The notes beneath the pieces are model-generated. The model ran no database searches. It was not told where the DNA came from and was given only the letters and a program-made list of their open reading frames with translations. DNA of 64,000 nucleotides, from positions 372,001 to 436,000 of the forward strand of contig NZ_BBMK01000001.1 in assembly GCF_000755285.1 (NCBI RefSeq), written 5' to 3'. A program made the position numbers and the translations under genes. Origin of the DNA: Nonlabens ulvanivorans (GTDB lineage: Bacteria > Bacteroidota > Bacteroidia > Flavobacteriales > Flavobacteriaceae). Of the stretch, positions 8,468 through 18,058 are shown piece by piece; positions within the stretch are counted from its first letter, which is position 1; every line of letters starts with the position of its first letter.

Positions 8468-10006
8468 ATGGATAAAGAAATTATTATCCGTTCCGGTTCT
8501 ACTAAAGTCGATTATGCCCTTACTAAAAATGGGAGACTAGTCGAGTTACACCAAGATGAAGATGAAAATAAATTTGCGGTAAGCGATATATTTATTGCAA
8601 AATCACGCAAGGTTTTATCTGGTCTTAATGCCTCATTTGTAAATGTAGGCTATGAGAAAGATGGTTTTTTACACTATCATGATCTAGGACCACAATACCT
8701 TACCCAATTTAAATTCACTAAGCAAATTCTGAGCGGTAGACGCAAGAATTATGCACTGAAAGATATTAAACTAGAAAAGGAACTAGAAAAATCAGGTAGC
8801 ATTACAGATGTAGTTGCACCTAATCAACCTATTCTAGTACAAGTAGTTAAAGAACCTATCTCCACAAAAGGACCTAGATTAAGCGCAGAGCTTTCTATAC
8901 CTGGTAGATACGTGGTTCTCGTTCCTTTCTCAGATCGTATTTCTATTTCTCAAAAAATAGAGGATCGTGAAGAAAAGAGCCGACTTAAAAGACTTGTTAA
9001 AAGTATTAAGCCAGAAGGCTTCGGCGTTATAGTACGTACCGTTGCAAAAGGCAAGCTAGTAGCAGAACTGGATCAGGACCTACAGAACCTTATCACAAAA
9101 TGGGAAAATATGTGTGCAAAATTGCACAAAGCAAATTTCCCTTCTAAAGTAATGACTGAAGTCAGTCGTACTAATTCAATTATGAGAGATGTTTTTAATG
9201 ACACCTACACGTCTATTGTTGTAGACGATGAAGAAGTATGTTCTGAAATCAAAGATTACCTTAAAACTATCGCTCCTCACAAGGAGTCCATTGTTAAATA
9301 TCACAATCCTCGCACACCTGTTTTTGAAAAACATGGTATTGAGAGGCAAATTAAGACGTCGTTTGGCCGCACGGTTTCAATGAGTAAAGGTGCTTACCTT
9401 ATCATTGAACATACTGAGGCAATGCACGTTATTGATGTTAACTCTGGAAATCGATCTAATAAAGCAAATAGTCAAGAAGACACCGCACTAGAAACTAATC
9501 TTATCGCCGCTAGTGAAATAGCGCGACAATTAAGATTAAGAGACATGGGTGGTATTATAGTCGTTGACTTTATAGACATGCGCCAGGCAGAACATAGAAA
9601 AAAACTCTATGAACACATGCGAGATGAAATGTCTGAAGATCGTGCTAAACACAAAATACTTCCTCCTAGTAAATTTGGACTTATTCAAATTACTAGACAA
9701 CGTGTAAGGCAAGAAATGAATATCAAGACTCGAGAAGAGAATCCTGATGGAAATGGAAATGAAATTCAAGCTCCTATTCTAGTTATCGATAAGATAAAAG
9801 AGGAGTTAGAAAAACATTTAAAAAATGGACACAAAAAAGTGACGCTTAACGCGCACCCTTTTGTTGCAGCATTTATAACTAAAGGCTATCCTTCAATACG
9901 TTCAAAGTGGTTTATGAATCACAAAAAATGGATCAAAGTATCGCCTAGAGATGCTTACACTTATCTGGAATACAATTTCACAGATAAGGACGGTAAAGTA
10001 CTCTAA
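8468..10006 (+). CDS. rng: Ribonuclease G/E family endoribonuclease
   Basis: 512 residues from the ATG at 8468, where the conserved start MDKEIIIRSGS begins; in-frame codons upstream lie in the hairpin leader and are unlikely starts. It has an N-terminal S1-type RNA-binding region (about 35-130), then the RNase E/G catalytic core with metal-binding Asp in VIDVNSGN and VVDFIDMR, and the conserved TRQRVRQ segment. It cleaves AU-rich single-stranded RNA and matures rRNA in the cytoplasm. Length fits RNase G (no long scaffold tail). The three leader hairpins recall the 5' UTR autoregulation known for E. coli RNase E, but this is only an analogy. Confidence 0.93.
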   Translation: MDKEIIIRSGSTKVDYALTKNGRLVELHQDEDENKFAVSDIFIAKSRKVLSGLNASFVNVGYEKDGFLHYHDLGPQYLTQFKFTKQILSGRRKNYALKDIKLEKELEKSGSITDVVAPNQPILVQVVKEPISTKGPRLSAELSIPGRYVVLVPFSDRISISQKIEDREEKSRLKRLVKSIKPEGFGVIVRTVAKGKLVAELDQDLQNLITKWENMCAKLHKANFPSKVMTEVSRTNSIMRDVFNDTYTSIVVDDEEVCSEIKDYLKTIAPHKESIVKYHNPRTPVFEKHGIERQIKTSFGRTVSMSKGAYLIIEHTEAMHVIDVNSGNRSNKANSQEDTALETNLIAASEIARQLRLRDMGGIIVVDFIDMRQAEHRKKLYEHMRDEMSEDRAKHKILPPSKFGLIQITRQRVRQEMNIKTREENPDGNGNEIQAPILVIDKIKEELEKHLKNGHKKVTLNAHPFVAAFITKGYPSIRSKWFMNHKKWIKVSPRDAYTYLEYNFTDKDGKVL

Positions 10007-10014
10007 ACCTTTTA

Positions 10015-10049
10015 AAAACGCCTATAGACGCAAGTTTATAGCGTTTTTT
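10015..10049 (+). terminator. Intrinsic terminator of rng
   Basis: Arms AACGC(c)TATA (10017-10026) and TATAGCGTT (10037-10045), one bulged C, followed by a T-run (10044-10049), starting 11 bp after the rng stop. Confidence 0.75.
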
Positions 10050-10086
10050 GTGCAGGATAACTACTTAAAGACTGTTTTCATAATAC

Positions 10087-10094
10087 TATCTTTG
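10087..10094 (+). promoter_or_regulatory. -7 element TATCTTTG of recX, 4 nt before the ATG
   Basis: TATCTTTG matches TAnnTTTG and ends 4 nt before the recX start (10099), implying a leaderless or very short-leader mRNA. No clear -33 TTG at the usual distance. Confidence 0.5.
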
Positions 10095-10098
10095 CATT

Positions 10099-10572
10099 AT
10101 GCCGCAAGAAACCTACACCGTTGAACAAGCTACTCGTGCGATAGAACGTTACTGCGTTTATCAAGAGCGCTGCCATAAAGATGTAGAAGATAAATTGCGG
10201 AAAATGGGTATGATACAACTTGCCATAGAAGAGATCATACCACACCTAATCCAGCATAAATTCTTAAATGAAACCCGTTATTCTCAAAGCTTTGCTAGAG
10301 GTAAATTCCGTATCAAACACTGGGGACGCAATAGAATTGTACGTGAACTCAAATTGCGAAAAATAGGAGAACGCAATATCAAAATTGCCTTAGAAGAAAT
10401 TGATCCTGAAGAGTATGATTCATCTTTTAATACGCTTTCGCAAAAGCGGTATGAGCAATTACACAGTGAAAAAGACAAATACAAAAAACGTAAAAAACTA
10501 GCCGATTATTTACTTTACAGAGGTTGGGAAGGAGACTTAGTTTATGACAAAGTAAAACAACTTATCCCTTAA
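10099..10572 (+). CDS. recX: Regulatory protein RecX
   Basis: 157 residues of repeated three-helix units, with the typical segments RYCVYQERCHKDVEDKL, FLNETRYSQSFARGKFRIKHWG, a KLRKIGERNI turn and LADYLLYRGWE. RecX inhibits RecA filament extension. Its 3' end overlaps the convergent cupin gene by 11 bp. A one-mismatch copy of the 16-bp palindrome (10433-10448) encodes LSQKR. The start is supported by the -7 element just upstream. Confidence 0.9.
   Translation: MPQETYTVEQATRAIERYCVYQERCHKDVEDKLRKMGMIQLAIEEIIPHLIQHKFLNETRYSQSFARGKFRIKHWGRNRIVRELKLRKIGERNIKIALEEIDPEEYDSSFNTLSQKRYEQLHSEKDKYKKRKKLADYLLYRGWEGDLVYDKVKQLIP
10433..10448. repeat. 16-bp palindrome, copy 2 (in recX, one mismatch)
   Basis: CGCTTTCGCAAAAGCG, one change from the consensus, read as LSQKR in RecX. 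Confidence 0.85.
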
Positions 10573-11436
10573 TTCCCAGATTTTTATGAGTGCGTATAAT
10601 TGCTTGCTCGTTCTTATAATCAATCCAATCTTGACCTTTTTTACGACGCATATAATTATCAAAGTACCTCATAAAGCCCAAATTGTATAATGCTTTACCT
10701 AGGTTTCTTAATTTACGAGGATAACTACGTAAACTTATAGAGAAACCTGGTGTTAAATAATGCATGTAGTGCCAGTAACCTTCTGGCATATATAGCATTT
10801 CACCATGGTTTAATTCACACACAAAGCCTTGAGCCTGTTTTAACGCAGGCCACTTATCAAAATCTGGATTAGTAAAATCAATATCTTCTCTCGCAATTAA
10901 TGAATGTGCACTCGATAAAGAAACTTACTTTGATCTGGCGGAAAAATGATACAACGCTTTTTACCATGAAAGTGAAAATGCAATATGTTAGTAAAATCAA
11001 TATCATAATGCATAAAGACTCTTGAATCTGTACCACCAAAAAACATCATAGGCAATCCCTTAATCAATTTCATTCCCAGTTTAGGAAACTTAAAGTCTTC
11101 TTGTAATACCGGTACCTCACTTAAGATATTATACAAAAAAATCCTGAAGTTAGTAGGTTTGCTTTTAAGCAATTCCACATAATCTTTCATTTTCATTTCT
11201 GCATGGGCTTGATTAAAACCTTCGTCATGTTTTACTGGTCTATCATCATAAAGCGGCACTGTTTTATCTCCAGCAACTTCTTTAATGTATTGAAGATTCC
11301 ATTTTTTATAAGCAGGCCAATCTTGCGTTAGTTTTTCTATAACAACTGGACGCTGTGGCTTGAGATGATTTTTCACAAAATCTTCTTTGCTCATTGTCCT
11401 TACTCGAGGTATGTCATTTAAATTCAACTGCTGCAT
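10562..11436 (-). CDS. Cupin-like/JmjC-type oxygenase domain protein (frameshifted)
   Basis: Begins MQQLNLNDIPRVRTMSKEDF and belongs to the cupin-like JmjC family (2-oxoglutarate/Fe(II) oxygenases such as FIH-type hydroxylases). A metal-binding HxD pair appears as FMHYDIDFTNILHFHFHGKK, and the later EGYWHYMHYL segment would carry the distal His. The frame is broken near 10908. One missing base (GTGC-C-ACATTC on the coding strand) restores VPHSLIAREDIDFTNP and a 291-residue protein. The substrate is unknown. It follows bioB by 64 bp on the same strand; a link to biotin is not implied. Confidence 0.75.
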
Positions 11437-11500
11437 AGATGATATAACGTAAAATTAATCTATCCAGTTTATAGAAATAGCACTATAAATTCTGGTAGAA

Positions 11501-12589
11501 TTAGCTTTTTGCTGCTTTTGCTGCAAGCTTTGCCTCTTCATTACGCTCTATTTTGTGATCTGGACGCGTCCATTTAGGCTTTTCACCTAATGCTTTATAT
11601 TCTGAATATTGTGCTTCTACAGTTTCTGGTTGTGCCTTTTTTACAAAAGGTTTCATAGGTTCTAAACCTAGAAGCTTAAACATTTCCATATCCTCATTCA
11701 CATCAGGATTAGGCGTCGTTAATAATTTATCACCGGCAAATATAGAATTAGCACCTGCAAAGAAACACATTGCCTGACCTTCTCTAGTCATTTGAGTTCT
11801 ACCAGCGCTTAAACGTACTTGCGTTTGTGGCATTACAATACGGGTAGTAGCTACCATGCGTACCATATCCCATATAGAAACAGGTTGTTGTTCTTCTAGC
11901 GGTGTTCCTTCAACTGCAACCAGTGCGTTAATAGGTGTGCTTTCTGGTTGTGGACTTAAACTTGCTAAAGCCACTAACATACCTGCACGATCTTCAGCGC
12001 TTTCTCCCATCCCTATAATTCCACCACTACAAACCGTTACATTAGTTTTACGCACGTTATCGATAGTATCTAAACGATCTTGATAACCGCGTGTAGAGAT
12101 CACTTCTTTATAATACTCTTCACTACTATCTAAGTTGTGATTATATGCATATAATCCAGCCTCAGCAAGTCTGTGAGCTTGATTTTCTGTAATCATTCCT
12201 AGTGTACAACAAACTTCCATGTCTAGTTTGTTAATTGTGCGCACCATTTCCAATACTTGGTCAAATTCTGGTCCATCCTTTACGTTTCTCCATGCTGCTC
12301 CCATACATACTCGAGAACTACCACTAGACTTAGCACGTAAAGCTTGTGCTTTCACCTGCTGTACAGACATTAAATCATTTCCTTCTACATCAGTATGATA
12401 ACGAGCCGCTTGAGGACAATATCCACAGTCTTCAGGACATCCACCTGTTTTTATCGATAGCAAGGTAGAAACCTGTACTTGATTAGGGTTATGTGATTCT
12501 CTATGTATTGTTGCAGCCTCATATAAAAGGTGCATTAATGGCTTGTTGTATATTTCTAAAACTTCTTCTTTAGTCCAGTCGTGTCTCAT
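11501..12589 (-). CDS. bioB: Biotin synthase
   Basis: 362 residues, radical-SAM enzyme inserting sulfur into dethiobiotin. The SAM-cluster motif CPEDCGYC, the segment YNHNLDSSEEYY, and GGIIGMGES (SAM-binding) are intact, as is the RLSAGR motif carrying the Arg ligand of the [2Fe-2S] cluster. The Lys/Ala-rich tail (KLAAKAAKS) is longer than in E. coli. It lies 63 bp after the ketosynthase on the minus strand. Confidence 0.96.
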   Translation of the reverse strand: MRHDWTKEEVLEIYNKPLMHLLYEAATIHRESHNPNQVQVSTLLSIKTGGCPEDCGYCPQAARYHTDVEGNDLMSVQQVKAQALRAKSSGSSRVCMGAAWRNVKDGPEFDQVLEMVRTINKLDMEVCCTLGMITENQAHRLAEAGLYAYNHNLDSSEEYYKEVISTRGYQDRLDTIDNVRKTNVTVCSGGIIGMGESAEDRAGMLVALASLSPQPESTPINALVAVEGTPLEEQQPVSIWDMVRMVATTRIVMPQTQVRLSAGRTQMTREGQAMCFFAGANSIFAGDKLLTTPNPDVNEDMEMFKLLGLEPMKPFVKKAQPETVEAQYSEYKALGEKPKWTRPDHKIERNEEAKLAAKAAKS

Positions 12590-12652
12590 AATCGTTCTAT
12601 ATGCAGCGTAAAAATAGAAAAGTCCATCTTACTTACCTACGATGCCTTTTAT

Positions 12653-13786
12653 TTATGTATGTTTTTCTAACAATAGGCTCACCGCATTACCGCCAAAACC
12701 TGTTGCATTAATCAATATTTTTTTGGGATTCACCTCTTTTCCTCTAGGATTTGTAAAAGTAGGTTCTAAGTATGGAATAGTAAATAAGGTTGATTTATCA
12801 AACATTTCAAGTGCCATAGCAATACTTAAAGCACTACTTGCACCTAGTGAATGACCTAACTGCCATTTATTATTACATAAGGCAGGATAATTAGCTCCAA
12901 AAACTTCTTTTATCGCAGCAAACTCTGCCATGTCGCCTTTAATTGTTCCTGGAGAATGTGTGATAATCGCATCCACTTCTTCTAGATCCACATTTGCAAG
13001 TGCCATTTTCATAGATTCCTGTAAACATGTTCCGTCTGTAGAGACTGATGTGGCGCTATTTAATTTCTCAATCGCAGTTCCATAGCTCGATATTTTTGCA
13101 AGCGTATTTTGCGTTGGCTTTTTTGCAAGTAAAAAACAGGCAGCTGCTTCACCCAGCACCATGCTATTTTCGTTTTTAAGAAGATTCATTGCTTTACAAG
13201 GATAATCACTTTCTTGAGTAGCATAAATACGTAAAGCCTTCATTTGTGCTATGGTAAACGGCGTAAGTGGAGCTTCTGCACCACCGACTATGAACTGATC
13301 TACCATATCACTTTCTAACCATGCGATAGCATTAAGTACTGCATGTGATGCTGTCGCACAAGTTATAGAATGTGAAAACGCAACGGCATCAATCCCTAGA
13401 TCTTGAGCAATCCATGTAGATATATTACCTAATGTAGTTAGTGGGGGGGATGATTGTGTTGTTGCTATTCCGCTTTCGCGAAAGCGATCATAACTTTCTT
13501 CCCACACACCAGTTGCTCCACGAGATGAACCTACATTAATACCTGTTCTACCTGAAGTGTAATGAAGTTCTCTAGAGGCCAAAATAGCTAATAAAACAGA
13601 GCGGTCCAACTGTCTGTATGACTTAGACTCATTTTTAAGAGCATTTATTTGAGACTCTTGTACCTCATTAATGGAAGCCATTAGTTCACTTCCAATACTA
13701 GAAATAGCAGATTTTACACTGCCAAAACCAGCTGTAGAAAGCGGTGATATCACACCAGAATCATTTATATAAATAGGGTTTTTCAC
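12653..13786 (-). CDS. Beta-ketoacyl-ACP synthase-like protein of the biotin cluster
   Basis: 377 residues with a thiolase fold and intact Cys-His-His triad: SITCATASHA (Cys), THSPGT (His), LGHSLGASS (His). Length is slightly below FabF. It starts with GTG at 13786. In flavobacteria a divergent ketosynthase often sits in the biotin cluster, so a role in making the pimeloyl chain is plausible; bioC and bioH are not in this window. The 16-bp palindrome (13471-13486) encodes RFRES, and a run of seven C on the coding strand (13443-13449) gives SSPPLTT where one fewer Pro is expected. Confidence 0.85.
   Translation of the reverse strand: MKNPIYINDSGVISPLSTAGFGSVKSAISSIGSELMASINEVQESQINALKNESKSYRQLDRSVLLAILASRELHYTSGRTGINVGSSRGATGVWEESYDRFRESGIATTQSSPPLTTLGNISTWIAQDLGIDAVAFSHSITCATASHAVLNAIAWLESDMVDQFIVGGAEAPLTPFTIAQMKALRIYATQESDYPCKAMNLLKNENSMVLGEAAACFLLAKKPTQNTLAKISSYGTAIEKLNSATSVSTDGTCLQESMKMALANVDLEEVDAIITHSPGTIKGDMAEFAAIKEVFGANYPALCNNKWQLGHSLGASSALSIAMALEMFDKSTLFTIPYLEPTFTNPRGKEVNPKKILINATGFGGNAVSLLLEKHT
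13443..13449 (+). repeat. G7 tract in ketosynthase gene
   Basis: Seven G on the plus strand (C7 in the coding strand), read as SPP. The only coding case with G on the template strand. Confidence 0.8.
13471..13486. repeat. 16-bp palindrome, copy 3 (in ketosynthase)
   Basis: Perfect copy, read as RFRES on the minus strand. Confidence 0.9.
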
Positions 13787-13854
13787 AAGACAAATTAGTG
13801 ATGCAAAAATGCAAAGAACATCTAAACTAACCTATCAATTAACCAGAATTAAAT

Positions 13855-13861
13855 GGGGGGG
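13855..13861 (+). repeat. G7 tract, intergenic
   Basis: Seven G in the 191-bp gap between the ketosynthase and the T9SS cargo gene, where no reading frame constrains the length. Confidence 0.8.
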
Positions 13862-13977
13862 TATTTGGCCATTGGAATAAAGCTATTTTTTAATAAATAA
13901 AAAAGTAATATAAAGATGTAAAATATTAAGAATGAATTAAATATCTTTAGATATACTAATCAATTAAAAAAAACACC

Positions 13978-15681
13978 ATGAAACAAATTACTCAACTAGG
14001 TAAGATATTTTCCTTACTCTTTATTTTATTAGCTAGCGTTGATGCGTATGCTCAAAGTCAATTCAATACGGTTATTTCAGGTGCAAGTACATCATCTTTT
14101 GGTAGAGCTCCACAAGGAGAACGAGCCGTAACCAGAACCATATTTATTGTCACTGCTGCTGAGATGACTGCTGGTGGCTTTGCATCTGGAGATCAGATAA
14201 GCGGTCTAGGTTTTACATATGAGACCGCCCAGGACATACCTACTACAGGTGATATTAAAGTTTATCTAGAAAATACTACAGCAACTACAAATAATAAAGG
14301 TACAGACTGGAATACTATAATTACTGGAATGACTCTAGCAAGTGATGACGCTACGACTGTACCAGCAGCAATAGGCGATTATAATATTGAGTTTGCAAAC
14401 GGAACTAACTTCATCTACAATGGCGGAAGTCTATTTGTAGCTTTTGATTATCAGAATTTGTCAAATCCAGTTGCGAGTTCCTTTAATGTATCATTTTGTA
14501 GCAACGCTCCTGTAGGTGGAGCTCCCGGAGTTTTTAGTGTCCGATCAGCCGTTGGGTCAACGGCTTTACCTACTACACTTACTGCCTCAAATTTCCGTCC
14601 GCAAGTACGTCTAGGACTTCCTGTGGCCTGTGCTAGACCAACAAATTTAGGTTTTACAAATCCTACACCTACTACTGCTGACTTAACATGGACACCTAAC
14701 GGTGGAACAGGTATAGAGTTGCAATATGGACCTCAAGGTTTTGATCAGGCGACAGCTGGAACACTATTAAACGGACCTACAATAACTTCACCATATACAT
14801 TAGGTGGTCTTTCTGCTAATAGTGTTTATGATTATTATGTAAGAACTGTATGTGGTACATCAGTAAGTAATTGGAATGGTCCATTCACATTTACTTCTTT
14901 ATTTGAACCTAGCAATCTTCCATATAACACTAGTTTTGAGAATGATGAATTTTCATATTTTGGATGGAGATTTGAAAGAGATCCAGCTGGCACGATAGGT
15001 AACTTCTGGCAGGTTGTAAATTTTGGAGCTGGTGACCCTAATGTCCAAGATGGTGCATACTCTGCTCGAGTAGGTGCTGGTATAACTACAGCGCAAGCAA
15101 ATGATTGGATTATATCAAGAGGTGTCAATCTAGCGGCAAATCAAACGGTAGACATTTCATTCTTTACAGGAGCTATTCAAACAGGCTCTACTACAGACGC
15201 TGCATATAACCTAACTGTAGGTATTGCTCAAAACTCTGCAGCACAAACTACTGCCATTGCCACTGATGTGAGTTTCAATAATACTACATTCCAGATCAAC
15301 AATCATAGTTACACTGCACCTAGCTCTGGAGTTTATTATTTTGGAATACAAAATGCTATAGGTACTAATGCTGCTGGAACCGTCTTTTGGGCTATTGATA
15401 ACTTTACGGTTAGTGATGCGACTGCTTCTCTTGAAGATTTTAGTTCAAATCACTTGAGCCTTTATCCTAACCCAGCAAATAATATGATGAGTATTAAAAG
15501 TGATACTGTCTCTATGAACAATCTATCTATAGTAGATATGAATGGTAGAGAATTAATAAATCTTGACCTTGACAATAAACTTGTCAAGCATCTAGATATT
15601 TCACGCTTAGCATCTGGAGTATATCTAATGACAGTGAATACTAGTCAAGGGAATGTAACTAAGAGATTTATTAAAGATTAA
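13978..15681 (+). CDS. Secreted T9SS cargo protein with fibronectin III and C-terminal sorting domain
   Basis: 567 residues. A signal peptide ends near residue 26 (VDAYAQ). Residues about 28-220 form a beta-rich domain, about 225-310 a fibronectin type III domain (LTWTPNGGTGIELQYG, YVRTVCG), and about 315-480 a MAM/cleaved-adhesin-like domain (SFENDEFSYFGW, WAIDNFTV). The last 75 residues are a type A T9SS sorting domain (LSLYPNPANN, DMNGREL, SGVYLMTV, KRFIKD). It is exported across the outer membrane and probably anchored to the surface; the ligand is unknown. It points opposite to, and separates, the two blocks of biotin genes. Confidence 0.9.
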   Translation: MKQITQLGKIFSLLFILLASVDAYAQSQFNTVISGASTSSFGRAPQGERAVTRTIFIVTAAEMTAGGFASGDQISGLGFTYETAQDIPTTGDIKVYLENTTATTNNKGTDWNTIITGMTLASDDATTVPAAIGDYNIEFANGTNFIYNGGSLFVAFDYQNLSNPVASSFNVSFCSNAPVGGAPGVFSVRSAVGSTALPTTLTASNFRPQVRLGLPVACARPTNLGFTNPTPTTADLTWTPNGGTGIELQYGPQGFDQATAGTLLNGPTITSPYTLGGLSANSVYDYYVRTVCGTSVSNWNGPFTFTSLFEPSNLPYNTSFENDEFSYFGWRFERDPAGTIGNFWQVVNFGAGDPNVQDGAYSARVGAGITTAQANDWIISRGVNLAANQTVDISFFTGAIQTGSTTDAAYNLTVGIAQNSAAQTTAIATDVSFNNTTFQINNHSYTAPSSGVYYFGIQNAIGTNAAGTVFWAIDNFTVSDATASLEDFSSNHLSLYPNPANNMMSIKSDTVSMNNLSIVDMNGRELINLDLDNKLVKHLDISRLASGVYLMTVNTSQGNVTKRFIKD

Positions 15682-15729
15682 TGAATATTTTTATGATTTA
15701 AAATAATTTTAAATTAATTTTTGAAAATT

Positions 15730-15760
15730 AATCCTGTGGAATGATTCCACAGGATTTTTT
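15730..15760. terminator. Bidirectional terminator between T9SS gene and bioA
   Basis: AATCCTGTGGAAT (15730-15742) and ATTCCACAGGATT (15744-15756) are perfect 13-bp arms followed by T5. The bioA stop codon lies at the end. Confidence 0.85.
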
Positions 15761-17036
15761 ATTTAATCTGATCCAGAAAAACTAACAAAGCTTTATAAAG
15801 CAATTCCATCTCTTGTGGTGATGTTGTAAATGGAGGCACAATGTAAACTGTCTTACCTAATGGCCTCAAGAAAATACCATGATTCATGAACCATTGAAAA
15901 ATCTCATTACGTTTACTTCCATAACGCTCCATTTCTATAGCAAGATCTATAGCTAGAATGACACCACAAGAACGTACTGCAGCAACTGCTTTATGTGATT
16001 CATAAACCTGTATATGTTTTTTATGAGATTGAGTAATTAATTGAATATTTTCTTGAATGGCATCAGATGTTAAAAGATCAATCGCAGCCGCAGCAACAGC
16101 ACATCCCAGTGGATTCCCAGAATAGGTATGACCATGGAAAAAACCACGAGCCAGCTCATCATCATAAAACGCTTCGTAAACTTTTTGTGTACATGTTGTA
16201 ATCGCCATGGGCATGATTCCACCAGTAAGTGCTTTTGACAGACACATGATGTCTGGTTTATTAAACATTGCATCACTTGCAAAATTGTATCCTGTTTTAC
16301 CAAAACCAGTCATCACTTCGTCTGCAATGGTAAGGACTCCTTTTTCTTGAAAGCGCTTTAAAACTTGACAAAGATGCTCTGGCTGGTGCATTTGCATTGC
16401 AGCTGCACCTTGAATTAATGGCTCATATATGAAAGAAGCCACTTGATATTGGGTAGTTAGCTCCTCTATCAGGATAAGAACTTCGCTTAGGTTTTCTTTA
16501 TTAGGAACCGGTATGCGTTTAACATCAATAAAAAAATCTTCAAATGGTCCGTTATATACAGATAAGCCGCTAGCACTCATAGCTCCAAAAGTATCTCCGT
16601 GAAAGCCGTTTTCTAACGCAATTACTACATTGCGTTTTTCTCCTAGATTAAAATGATACTGAAATGCCATTTTCAGCGCAATCTCTACACTGGTAGATCC
16701 ATTCTCTGAGAAGAATAACTTTTGCTGATTATCAGGCAAGATACCAATCAGTTTCTTGGATAAACGTGCCGCAGGCTCGTGTGTCATTCCCGCAAATACA
16801 ACGTGATGCAACTCATCTACTTGTTTTTTTATTGCTTGAGTTAGTACAGGATTTGTATGTCCATAACTGCAAGTATACCAACTCGATATCGCATCAAAAT
16901 ATGCCTTATCTTCCATGTCAAACAGGTAGTTCCCTTGTGCTTTTTTGATTGCAAGAGGACTTTTTGCTGTTTTATGCTGTGTTAATGGATGCCATATATA
17001 TTGTGCATCTAGTTCTTGAAGCTCTTTTAATGTCAT
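15759..17036 (-). CDS. bioA: Adenosylmethionine-8-amino-7-oxononanoate aminotransferase
   Basis: 425 residues, class III PLP aminotransferase that converts KAPA to DAPA with SAM as amino donor. Seen: start QYIWHPLTQHK, SENGSTSVEIALKMA, FHGDTFGAMSASG, DEVMTGFGKTG and the PLP lysine in CLSKALTGGIMPMA. The gene overlaps bioD by 4 bp, so they are translationally coupled. Length and motifs are normal. Confidence 0.96.
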   Translation of the reverse strand: MTLKELQELDAQYIWHPLTQHKTAKSPLAIKKAQGNYLFDMEDKAYFDAISSWYTCSYGHTNPVLTQAIKKQVDELHHVVFAGMTHEPAARLSKKLIGILPDNQQKLFFSENGSTSVEIALKMAFQYHFNLGEKRNVVIALENGFHGDTFGAMSASGLSVYNGPFEDFFIDVKRIPVPNKENLSEVLILIEELTTQYQVASFIYEPLIQGAAAMQMHQPEHLCQVLKRFQEKGVLTIADEVMTGFGKTGYNFASDAMFNKPDIMCLSKALTGGIMPMAITTCTQKVYEAFYDDELARGFFHGHTYSGNPLGCAVAAAAIDLLTSDAIQENIQLITQSHKKHIQVYESHKAVAAVRSCGVILAIDLAIEMERYGSKRNEIFQWFMNHGIFLRPLGKTVYIVPPFTTSPQEMELLYKALLVFLDQIK

Positions 17037-17653
17037 AATATTAATAGATTTTCTCTCATGGAACTGGCCACTGTTGCAACGGTTTGAGCATTCAATGATT
17101 CTAGATGAGATAAGTGAGCAATGGTAGGAACGCCAGTCATCTTTTCAATAATCTCAATAGTTCCTGATAGTTCTACCTTATTATAAATTATACCAGCACA
17201 CGCTATACCACACGACTTTAAAACTTCAATACTCAATAAGGTGTGATTGATACTACCTAAATAACCAGAACTAACTAGAATTACCTTATCCGTAGGCTGA
17301 ATTAAATCTATAATCGTGTGTTTATCATTTAAGGGAACTAACAATCCGCCAGCGCCTTCTATGACCAGATCATTTTCTGTATGCGGTCTATTAATCTCCT
17401 CTAATGCTATTGTGACACCATCAATGGCTGCAGCCTCATGCGGACTCATCGGTGTTTCTAAAAAATAACGCTCTTTATGAAAAACAGTAACATCATTTGA
17501 TATTAATCGCTGTACTTCCATGCGGTCAGAATGTTCTATTCCGCCACTTTGTATAGGTTTCCAGTAGTCTGCTTCTAGGGCTTGTGTAATTGCGGCAGCT
17601 ACCAGCGTTTTACCTACATCTGTACTTATTCCAGTTATAAAATAACTATTCAT
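17033..17653 (-). CDS. bioD: Dethiobiotin synthetase
   Basis: ATP-dependent carboxylation of DAPA to dethiobiotin. The start at 17653 (MNSYFITGISTDVGKT) is chosen because it overlaps the upstream stop codon as ATGAATAG; a TTG three codons earlier is less likely. The P-loop variant GISTDVGKT and the VIEGAGGLLVPL motif are intact; 206 residues, usual length. Overlaps bioA. Confidence 0.94.
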   Translation of the reverse strand: MNSYFITGISTDVGKTLVAAAITQALEADYWKPIQSGGIEHSDRMEVQRLISNDVTVFHKERYFLETPMSPHEAAAIDGVTIALEEINRPHTENDLVIEGAGGLLVPLNDKHTIIDLIQPTDKVILVSSGYLGSINHTLLSIEVLKSCGIACAGIIYNKVELSGTIEIIEKMTGVPTIAHLSHLESLNAQTVATVASSMRENLLIL

Positions 17654-18058
17654 TGAGATCAAATTTATGAGAGCAGTTCATACATTTATAATGCTTATCG
17701 CTTGAGAAAGGAAAAATGCTTAAGAAAACTGCTTTTAATCGTTCTGCAAAGGTAGTTGCTGTCATAACATCACCTTGTTCTCGTACAGCTCTTTTTTTAC
17801 AATTAGGGCATATTACTAGGTGCGTAATACGTTGTGTCACTTCAGGATTTGATTTCTCGATCAGCCTATGGCTTTAATATAATCTTCCTTATACACGTCC
17901 ATTTTTACGCCACCTATAGCATTAGTGGCAAAAGGATCCGTTGCGATGGTAAATTCATCTCTCAAGAACACGGCTACATCTTCACTTTCTAACTTTGATT
18001 TAATAACTGCAGCCTCGGCAGGATAAGCAAATACGGCTATTGTTCTAAACTTGCTCAT
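17646..18058 (-). CDS. DUF2007 domain plus C-terminal zinc ribbon (frameshifted)
   Basis: The first part, MSKFRTIAVFAYPAEAAVIK..., is a DUF2007 (putative signal-transducing) domain of about 65 residues. The second part has a zinc ribbon with CPNC and CMNC pairs about 40 residues apart around a hydrophobic patch. They are in different frames. Adding one base near 17864 (GGCTGA to GGCCTGA on the coding strand) joins them as KAIGLIEKSNPEVTQRI, a 137-residue protein. It overlaps bioF by 14 bp upstream and bioD by 8 bp downstream, so it is inside the biotin operon. Function unknown. Confidence 0.7.
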
